From Deltaproteobacteria bacterium (lineage in GTDB: Bacteria > Desulfobacterota > Deferrimicrobia > Deferrimicrobiales > Deferrimicrobiaceae): a DNA stretch of 38,538 nucleotides. The stretch is taken from NCBI GenBank assembly GCA_016234845.1, contig JACRNP010000117.1, positions 1-38,538 on the forward strand, read 5' to 3'. The notes below the pieces were generated by a model that had not been told where the DNA came from, did not search any database, and worked only from the letters and a program-made list of their open reading frames with translations. The position numbers and the translations under genes were made by a program. Each line of letters opens with the position of its first letter. Positions within the stretch are counted from its first letter, which is position 1. Shown piece after piece: positions 32,414 to 38,538 of the stretch.

Positions 32414-33802
32414 TCATTCGATCCCGTGTTTTTGAATCCGATACCGAATCGACCGAAGGGAAATATTGAGTAGTTTCGCGGCTTCCGTCCGGTTTCCCAC
32501 GGTCTTCTCCAACGCTTTTTCGAGGTATATCTTCTCCAGTTTATCCATCTCCGTGTCCAGGAAAACCCCATCATCCGGGAATGACTCCTTGTAAGAAGCC
32601 GATTCACCGGCTTCTCTCGTGACAATTTTTGTCACATTGGGAGGAAGGGCATCGATGGAGATGACATTTTTTGTCTCCATGATCATCGCCCGCTCGAGGA
32701 TGTTCTCCAGCTCCCTCACGTTCCCGGGGAAATCGTACGCGAGGAGAGCCCGCATGGCCTCGCCGTCGATCCGCCCAAACGGCTTGCCGTGCTTTTCGGC
32801 GAACTTCCGGACGAAGTGGGCGGCCAGCGCGGGGATGTCCTCCCGCCGGTCCCGGAGGGGTGGAACGAAGATCTGGATCACGTTCAACCGATAGTAGAGG
32901 TCGTCCCGGAACCGCCCCTCCATCATCTCCTGGTTCAGGTCCCGCTTCGACGCGCAGAGAATCCGGAAATCGATCGACAGGTCCTCGTTCCCGCCGACCC
33001 GCCGGAACGACCGTTCCTGCAGGGCGCGAAGCAGCTTGCTCTGCATCGGCTGCGGAAGCTCCCCCACCTCGTCGAGGAACAGGGTTCCCCGGTGCGCCGC
33101 CTCGAACAGCCCTTTCTTGGTCTGCACCGCGCCGGTGAAAGCCCCGCGGACATGCCCGAACAGCTCGCTCTCGATCAGCGTCTCCGGGATCGCCGCGCAG
33201 TTGATCGGGACGAACGGGAACTCCTTCCGGTTGCTCCGGGAGTGGAGGGCGGCCGCCACAAGCTCCTTCCCCGTGCCGCTCTCCCCCAGGATCATGACGT
33301 TGGCGTCGGTGGGCGCCACCCGGTCGATGAGCTCGAACACCCCCAGCATCGTCTCGCTGCGCCCGACGATCCCCTCGTACGACGAGGTTCCCCGGACCGA
33401 CTCGCGGAGCGCCCTCCGGCGCCCCACGGCGTCCTCTTTCCGGGCAAGCGCCGACTGCACGAGCGCGCGCAGCTCCGCGTTGTCGAACGGTTTGGCGATG
33501 TAGTCGTACGCGCCGAACTTCATCGCCTCCTTCGCCGTCTCGACGGTGCCGTACGCGGTCAGCACGATCACCTGGGTCCAGGGATTCTTCCGGACCGCCG
33601 CCCGCAGCACCTTGAGGCCGTCGTCGGATCGTCCCATCCGGAGATCGGTCAGGACCAGGTCGTACGCGTTCGCCTCGATCGCCTCCTCCGCCTCGGCCAG
33701 GGAGGAGGCCGTGTCGACCTCGAACCCCTCCTTCCGGAAGAAAAGACCCAAGACCTGTCGAAGGCTCTGTTCGTCGTCGACTACGAGGACATACTCCTTC
33801 AA
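32414..33802 (-). CDS. pilR: Sigma-54 dependent response regulator PilR
   Basis: The 462-residue protein starts at TTG 33802, overlapping the topA stop as TTGA, with GGGGAGG upstream; the long open frame above it lies inside topA and is a shadow. A receiver domain (about 3-120, phosphorylation site Asp53) is followed by the AAA+ domain (about 142-375) with Walker A GESGTGKE and an intact GAFTGA (220-225), and a Fis-type HTH ending NRTEAAKLLNISLRSIRYRI, the form seen in PilR proteins. It lies 105 bases upstream of pilA and its sigma-54 promoter, so it most likely activates pilA. Its usual kinase PilS is not adjacent; topA occupies that place. The kinase at 25716-27263 or one outside the window may serve it. 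Confidence 0.93.
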   Translation of the reverse strand: MKEYVLVVDDEQSLRQVLGLFFRKEGFEVDTASSLAEAEEAIEANAYDLVLTDLRMGRSDDGLKVLRAAVRKNPWTQVIVLTAYGTVETAKEAMKFGAYDYIAKPFDNAELRALVQSALARKEDAVGRRRALRESVRGTSSYEGIVGRSETMLGVFELIDRVAPTDANVMILGESGTGKELVAAALHSRSNRKEFPFVPINCAAIPETLIESELFGHVRGAFTGAVQTKKGLFEAAHRGTLFLDEVGELPQPMQSKLLRALQERSFRRVGGNEDLSIDFRILCASKRDLNQEMMEGRFRDDLYYRLNVIQIFVPPLRDRREDIPALAAHFVRKFAEKHGKPFGRIDGEAMRALLAYDFPGNVRELENILERAMIMETKNVISIDALPPNVTKIVTREAGESASYKESFPDDGVFLDTEMDKLEKIYLEKALEKTVGNRTEAAKLLNISLRSIRYRIQKHGIE

Positions 33803-36237
33803 CCCGCCTCCCCGGCCGGGGCGGTTTCCCCCGGGCCGATCTTCCCCTTGCACCCCTTCCTCAGGCAGGAGAGGTGGGTTCCCCCGTCCTTCCGCACCCG
33901 TTCGGTCATGGCCGGATACCCGCACTCCGGGCAGACGGCCACGACCGGCTTCCCCCAGGAGGCGAACCTGCATTCGGGATACCGCGAGCAGCTGTAGAAC
34001 ACCTTGCCGAACCGGGAGGAGCGTTCGACCACGTCCCCCTCCCCGCAGTCGGGGCACGACACCCCCACGGGGAACGGCTTGCTGTTGCGGCATTCCGGGT
34101 ATCCGGAACAGGCGATGTAACGGGACCCTTTCCAGTTCCGGACGACCATCGGCTTTCCGCACTTGTCGCAGGGAACGCCCGCCTCGCGCGGCGGAAGGAT
34201 CTCCACCGTCCCTTCCGGGGTCTCCCGGAAATCCGCCGTGTTCCGGCAGGTCGGATAGTTCCGGCAGGCGAGGAAACGCCCCGCGCGGCCGAACCGGATC
34301 ACCATCTCCCCCCCGCAGGCCGAACACGGGATCCCCGTGGCGATCAGCCGCTCCTTCACGTCGTCCATGTCGATCTTCGCCCGCTCGAGCTCCTCGGAAA
34401 ACGGCAGGTAGAAATCGCCCATCGCCTTCGCCAGCTCCCGCCCGCCGTCCTCGATCAGATCCAGCTCCTCTTCCATCCGGGCCGTGAACGCCACTTCCAT
34501 CACCCGCGGAAAGCTGTCCTCCAGCAACCCGTTCACGATGGTGCCGAGTTCCGTCGGTGCGAACCGGCCCTCGGCGGTCCTGACGTACCCCCGGTCCCGG
34601 ATCGTCTTCACGATCGACGCGTAGGTGGACGGGCGGCCGATCCCCTGCTCCTCGAGTTCCTTGATGAGGGAGCTCTCGGAGAAGCGCGGGGGGGGCTGCG
34701 TGAAGTGCTGATTGCCGTCCAGGCCGGCGAGGGAGAGGCGGTCCCCCTGCGCAAGCGGCGGGAGGACGATCTCCTCGGGCTTCTCCCCGTCGGCGCCCGG
34801 GGAGGCGTCGCCCTTCGTTCCGTTCTCCTCCTCGGGCGGTTCCCCGTTCGCCGGCTCGTGCCGCTCCTCCGTCGCGTTCCCCTGGTACACCTGAAGGAAT
34901 CCCGCGAACTTCGGGATGGACCCGCTCGCGCGGAAGAGGTATCCGCCCGCGATCCCCCCCGCCGGGTCGCAGAGGATGTCGACCGTCGTCTGCTCGAATT
35001 CGGCCGCCGCCATCTGCGAAGCCACGAACCGGTTCCAGACCAGTTCGTACAGCCGGAACTGGTCCCGGTTGAGGATCCCCTTGAGGGAGGAAGGAGGGTG
35101 CTCCATGGAGGTGGGCCGAATCGCTTCGTGGGCGTCCTGCGCCGACTTCCGGTTCCGGAACGCGTTCGGGTTCCCGGGCAGGAACGGTTCGCCGTATTCC
35201 CGGCGAATGAGGTCGCGGACCGCCGCGACCGCCTCGTCGGCGACCCGGACCGAGTCGGTCCGCATGTAGGTGATGAGCCCCACCAGTCCCGCCCCGGGGA
35301 TCTCGACCCCTTCGTACAGGGATTGCGCGACCATCATCGTCCGGTGCGCCTGCATCCGCAGCGCGCGGGACGCTTCCTGCTGGAGCTTGGACGTGGTGAA
35401 CGGCGCCGGCGCCAGGCGGCGCCGCTGCTTCTTCCGGACCTCGCGAACGACGAAGGGACCGTTCTCGACGGCGGCCCGCAACGCGGCGGTCTCCTCCCCG
35501 TTCCGCGGACGAATCTTCTTTCCGCCCGCTTCCACCAGTTTGGCGGGAAACGGCGGCGGGACCTCCGCCGAAAGCCGCGCGGTCAGGGACCAGTACTCCT
35601 CCGGGACGAACGCGAGGATTTCCTTTTCGCGGGCGCAGACCATCTTCACCGCCACCGATTGCACGCGGCCGGCGGAAAGCCCGCGGCGGACTTTCGTCCA
35701 CAGCAACGGGGAAAGGGTGTACCCGACGATCCGGTCGAGTATCCGGCGCGCCTGCTGGGCGTCGAACTTGTTCCGGTCGAGCGGCCTCGGCGCCGCCATC
35801 CCCTGGGCGATCCCCTTTTTCGTGATTTCGTGGAACAGCACGCGGTGGATCACCGGCGACGCCGAACCCGCCGCCTTCCTCCCTTTGGGGGGAGCGGCCG
35901 TGCGGGAGCCTTTCCGCTTCATCCGCTTCTCGCCGTCCTGCCGGATGGCGTCCGCGATGTGCCACGCGATCGCCTCCCCTTCCCGGTCGGGGTCGGGTGC
36001 GAGGTACACGGTATCGACCGATCGGGCCGATTCGAGAATCTCCCCGAGCACCTTCTTGCGGTCCTTGATGACCACGTACGAGGGAGCGAAGCCGTGCTCC
36101 ACGTCCACGCCCATCCGGCTTTTCGGCAGATCCTTCACGTGCCCCATCGAGGACAGGACCTGGAACCCCCGCCCCAATATCTTCTGTATCGTCTTGGCCT
36201 TCGCGGGCGACTCGACGACGACTAACGACTTGGCCAT
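33799..36237 (-). CDS. topA: DNA topoisomerase I
   Basis: The 812-residue type IA enzyme relaxes negative supercoils. The start ATG 36237 (MAKSLVVVESPAKAKTI) has GGAGGGAGA upstream; a longer open frame is not needed. The Toprim domain shows VVESPAKA and the metal-binding DPDREGEA (82-88), and the nucleophile is Tyr324 in GLITYMRTDSV. A basic insert (about 103-128, KRMKRKGSRTAAPPKGRK) follows Toprim, and an acidic linker lies at about 515-545. The C-terminus carries four Cys4 zinc ribbons, beginning CSACGG, CDKCGK, CPDCGE and CPECGY. It follows dprA after 40 bases containing a small GC hairpin (36259-36276) and overlaps pilR by 4 bases. Confidence 0.97.
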   Translation of the reverse strand: MAKSLVVVESPAKAKTIQKILGRGFQVLSSMGHVKDLPKSRMGVDVEHGFAPSYVVIKDRKKVLGEILESARSVDTVYLAPDPDREGEAIAWHIADAIRQDGEKRMKRKGSRTAAPPKGRKAAGSASPVIHRVLFHEITKKGIAQGMAAPRPLDRNKFDAQQARRILDRIVGYTLSPLLWTKVRRGLSAGRVQSVAVKMVCAREKEILAFVPEEYWSLTARLSAEVPPPFPAKLVEAGGKKIRPRNGEETAALRAAVENGPFVVREVRKKQRRRLAPAPFTTSKLQQEASRALRMQAHRTMMVAQSLYEGVEIPGAGLVGLITYMRTDSVRVADEAVAAVRDLIRREYGEPFLPGNPNAFRNRKSAQDAHEAIRPTSMEHPPSSLKGILNRDQFRLYELVWNRFVASQMAAAEFEQTTVDILCDPAGGIAGGYLFRASGSIPKFAGFLQVYQGNATEERHEPANGEPPEEENGTKGDASPGADGEKPEEIVLPPLAQGDRLSLAGLDGNQHFTQPPPRFSESSLIKELEEQGIGRPSTYASIVKTIRDRGYVRTAEGRFAPTELGTIVNGLLEDSFPRVMEVAFTARMEEELDLIEDGGRELAKAMGDFYLPFSEELERAKIDMDDVKERLIATGIPCSACGGEMVIRFGRAGRFLACRNYPTCRNTADFRETPEGTVEILPPREAGVPCDKCGKPMVVRNWKGSRYIACSGYPECRNSKPFPVGVSCPDCGEGDVVERSSRFGKVFYSCSRYPECRFASWGKPVVAVCPECGYPAMTERVRKDGGTHLSCLRKGCKGKIGPGETAPAGEAG

Positions 36238-36277
36238 TCTCCCTCCGACGCATGTCCCGGGGCGGTTCCCCCGGCGC

Positions 36278-37378
36278 TCAAGACTTCCTCTTATAATAGT
36301 CCCCCGGCCTTTTTTCAACCAGATTCGCCACTTCCAGCTCCATCAGCGCCGGCAGCAGCTCGGATAACGGCGACGAAAGCGCGGCCGATATCTCCCCTGC
36401 GTGTCGCTTCCGGCTCAGGAATTCGATGATCCTCCCTTTCAGACCCGCATCCCGCGCCGGCGACGGCGCCCCGAGGGCGTCCAGTACGTCGACGGCGGAG
36501 CAGACCGGGGCCGCCCCCTCCCGGAGCAGGCGGTTGCTCCCCGCGGTGTGCGCGAACCACGGGTTCCCCGGCACCGCCATCACCTCCCGCCCCTGCTCCA
36601 GCGCGATGCGGGCGGTGATCAGCGCGCCGCTGCGTTCCGGCGCCTCGGCCACGACCACCCCCGCGCACAGGCCGCTCACGATCCGGTTGCGGGCCGGGAA
36701 CCGGCGCGGCAGCGGGAGCGATCCCGGGGGGTATTCCGAGTAGATCGCCCCCCCTTCCAGGATCTCCGCGCGCAGGCCGGCGTGCTCGGGCGGGTACGTC
36801 ACGTCCACCCCGCACCCGAGAACGGCGACCGTCCCGCCCCCGCCCCGAAGCGCCCCTCGATGCGCCGCCGCGTCGACCCCCCGCGCCATTCCGCTCACCA
36901 CGACGCACCCGGCCGCCGACAGCTCCTCCGCCAGGACACGAGCGAACTCCCTCCCGACGGCGGTGGGAGTCCGGCTTCCGACCACCGCTACGGCGACGCC
37001 GCCCGTCCACGGCGGACCGGCCCGGTACAGCACCAGCGGAGCGCCGCGGATTTCGAGGAGCGGTTCGGGGTACTCCCTTTCCCCGAAGGCGACGATCGCG
37101 ATGCTCGCCCGGGCGCACGCCTCCCGTACGGCTTCGACGCGGTCCCCCGCGGCCGGGGAGTCCAGGGACATGCGCCCCTTGTCGAGGAGCGATCGTTCGG
37201 AACCGGGAGGGACGCCGGCGAACGGCAGAGGGGACGGCGCCCCCCCGGATCGAAGGCGCCGAAGGTGGTCCACGGTGAACCCTTCCGTGAGGGAGAGCCT
37301 GAGAAACGTGTCGAGGACCGACGCGGAGAGGCCAGGATCGTCCATGGGGGACCCCCGGGAGGTTTCCCCCATGGACAT
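36278..37378 (-). CDS. dprA: DNA processing protein DprA
   Basis: DprA protects incoming single-stranded DNA and loads RecA during natural transformation. The protein (366 residues from ATG 37378) has a SAM-like N-terminal region (about 8-60), a central Rossmann-like domain (about 75-295) with VGSRTPTAVGREFA, SGMARGVDAAAHRGAL, LGCGVDVTYPPEH, FPARNRIVSGL and ALITARIALEQGRE, and a winged-helix C-terminus (about 305-366). Three ATG codons could start it (37378, 37372, 37345); none has a clear ribosome site, and the last two lie in the arms of a 9-base inverted repeat. It follows the LysM gene after 36 bases and precedes topA, a common order. With the pilus genes nearby, natural transformation is possible, but comEC or comEA are not seen. 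Confidence 0.95.
   Translation of the reverse strand: MSMGETSRGSPMDDPGLSASVLDTFLRLSLTEGFTVDHLRRLRSGGAPSPLPFAGVPPGSERSLLDKGRMSLDSPAAGDRVEAVREACARASIAIVAFGEREYPEPLLEIRGAPLVLYRAGPPWTGGVAVAVVGSRTPTAVGREFARVLAEELSAAGCVVVSGMARGVDAAAHRGALRGGGGTVAVLGCGVDVTYPPEHAGLRAEILEGGAIYSEYPPGSLPLPRRFPARNRIVSGLCAGVVVAEAPERSGALITARIALEQGREVMAVPGNPWFAHTAGSNRLLREGAAPVCSAVDVLDALGAPSPARDAGLKGRIIEFLSRKRHAGEISAALSSPLSELLPALMELEVANLVEKRPGDYYKRKS
37342..37374. repeat. Inverted repeat at the dprA start
   Basis: CCATGGGGG (37342-37350) and CCCCCATGG (37366-37374) form a perfect 9-base inverted repeat around a 15-base loop. Two of the three candidate dprA start codons (37372 and 37345) lie one in each arm, so in RNA a hairpin would hide both. 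Confidence 0.6.
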
Positions 37379-37414
37379 CAAATGTCGTGCCGCCCGTGAA
37401 TGCCGGGCGCGCGG

Positions 37415-38506
37415 CTACTTCGCCGGAATCCCCCGCAGCGCGGAAACGCCGGCGGCGAACGACTCCGTCCCGCTCGCCACGTACGCCGTCGAGAAGTCCG
37501 GGTTCACACGGACGATCACGGCCCTGGCCGCCTCGGTCCGCACTTTACCGCCGGAATCCCTCGACGATCCGACGGCAAGGGATGCCGGGGCGAACACCCG
37601 GAACACGTTCCCCTGCGCCACGCCCGCGGACGCCCCCTTGTCGAGGTAGACGAAATCGCCGGGTGCGATCTCCTTGTTCAGCTGCCTTGCGGTGATGACG
37701 ACCGACGGGATCCCCTCTTCCCCCGGGACGATCTTCACGCGGGAATACGCGGGGATCTCCTCCGACAGGAGGTCTTCCCGGGTGATGTCCTCGAACGACT
37801 GGCGGACCTTGCCGGATAACTGTCCGTCCACCGACGGTCCCACCTGGATGATCCCGATCAGGTACTTCACGTATCCGGAAACCGGTCTCCCTCCCGCGGG
37901 AACCATGATCGGTCCCCGGACCCTGTACACACCGAGCATCTGCCCCGCGGGGACCGTCTTGTCGAGGCCGAGATACACCGCGTCGTTCTCCGCGAAACCC
38001 ACCTTCGAGTCCTTGCCGCCGCGGATCCGCCCGATCCCCTTCGGCGCATCCCGGACAAACTCCCCCGCCCGGACGAAATCCTCCGGCAGGCTGTCGAGGT
38101 CCCGATCCCCGGGCCCCGCGGCGGGGGCGACGGCAGGGACCGGCTTCGCCTCCTCGGCGGGCGGGGCGACCGGCTCAGGGGCCGCCGCCGGAGGCGGCTC
38201 GACCTTCATCGTGATTTCCCGGGGGGGAGGCGGCACGATCACGACCTTGATCCCGGGGTAAATGTAGTGCGGATTGGTGATGAACCGGTTCCGTTCCCAT
38301 ATCTCGGTCCACTTCCACGGGGATCCGAGATGTTTTGCCGAGAGGTCCCACAGAGTGTCCCCCTCCACGACCGTGTGGACGATCCCGCCGGCGGGCGCGT
38401 TCGCCTCCGCCGGGGCTGCTTCCTGCTGCGAGAATGCGCGGACCGGAAGGAGGAACAGCGTCCCGATCACCGCAACCGCCCAGACGAACCGTGAAGGCCT
38501 CATCAT
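37415..38506 (-). CDS. Secreted LysM domain protein
   Basis: The 363-residue protein has a signal peptide (MMRPSRFVWAVAVIGTLFLL, cleavage likely after AFSQ), then a LysM domain (about 41-91; HTVVEGDTLWDLSAKHLGSP to YIYPGIKVVI) that should bind peptidoglycan. A proline/alanine-rich linker (about 92-135) leads to a C-terminal beta-rich region (about 140-363) with no catalytic motif that I recognise. It is likely periplasmic and cell-wall bound. LysM proteins of this layout often precede dprA and topA in related bacteria. The start ATG 38506 has AAGAGG upstream. The 32 bases left of the window show nothing further. Confidence 0.88.
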   Translation of the reverse strand: MMRPSRFVWAVAVIGTLFLLPVRAFSQQEAAPAEANAPAGGIVHTVVEGDTLWDLSAKHLGSPWKWTEIWERNRFITNPHYIYPGIKVVIVPPPPREITMKVEPPPAAAPEPVAPPAEEAKPVPAVAPAAGPGDRDLDSLPEDFVRAGEFVRDAPKGIGRIRGGKDSKVGFAENDAVYLGLDKTVPAGQMLGVYRVRGPIMVPAGGRPVSGYVKYLIGIIQVGPSVDGQLSGKVRQSFEDITREDLLSEEIPAYSRVKIVPGEEGIPSVVITARQLNKEIAPGDFVYLDKGASAGVAQGNVFRVFAPASLAVGSSRDSGGKVRTEAARAVIVRVNPDFSTAYVASGTESFAAGVSALRGIPAK

Positions 38507-38538
38507 CGGAGAACCTCTTTTCCCCGCCCGGAGGGCGC

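Noticed and set aside
33874-36225. 783-residue open frame on the plus strand
   Set aside because: Antisense to topA with no recognisable domain.
32414-36253. 1279-residue open frame that would fuse a long N-terminus to PilR
   Set aside because: The N-terminal part is topA out of frame; PilR homology begins exactly at TTG 33802 with its own ribosome site.
1-38538. CRISPR arrays, insertion sequences, prophage or transfer signs
   Set aside because: No direct repeat array, transposase, integrase or inverted-repeat flank was seen; gene order is conserved core-type.

Overview
The window is GC-rich DNA, almost fully coding, and most genes lie on the minus strand in tightly packed operons with 4-base stop/start overlaps. 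The gene order (pilMNOPQ, aroCKB, aroQ, a peptidase, efp, accB, accC) is the one familiar from Desulfuromonas/Geobacter-type and related former Deltaproteobacteria. The order pilR, pilA, membrane protein, ABC ATPase, ABC permease, pilD matches the Myxococcus pilA-pilGHI-pilD block. The pilin is a long, Myxococcus-like PilA rather than the very short Geobacter pilin. I infer a Gram-negative member of Desulfobacterota/Myxococcota sensu lato; the genus cannot be named from the sequence.

Layout from the left edge. 1-1831 (minus): start of a soluble histidine kinase, cut by the window edge, preceded by a GAF-GGDEF diguanylate cyclase. 1918-2418 (plus): a small RDD membrane protein. 2441-9470 (minus): an Omp85 protein with seven apparent POTRA domains and its partner TamB, preceded by tRNA-Gly(CCC) at 9494-9568. 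9629-18746 (minus): a metabolic and translation operon reading aroC, aroK, aroB (fused to a TPR tail), a roadblock/LC7 protein, aroQ, an Xaa-Pro peptidase, efp, accB, accC and a TPR protein. An intrinsic terminator at 18771-18805 separates it from the upstream pilMNOPQ operon (18829-23941), which is led by a small XRE-type regulator (23965-24198) behind a clear sigma-70 promoter overlapped by an inverted repeat.

24323-28205 is a signalling block: a histidine kinase and NtrC-type regulator on the minus strand, divergent from a HAMP-like membrane protein and a class III pseudopilin on the plus strand. 28195-33802 (minus) is the second pilus block: pilR, pilA with a sigma-54 promoter and a strong terminator, a PilG-position membrane protein, ABC ATPase and permease, and prepilin peptidase PilD. 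33799-38506 (minus) carries a LysM protein, dprA and topA, with topA overlapping pilR.

Together the window encodes the alignment and secretin parts of a type IV pilus (PilM, N, O, P, Q), its pilin, processing peptidase, regulators and an ABC transporter. The motor genes (pilB, pilT, pilC) are not here. The least explained parts are the kinase/regulator/HAMP/pseudopilin block, the AroB-TPR fusion coupled to a roadblock protein, and the seven-POTRA Omp85.
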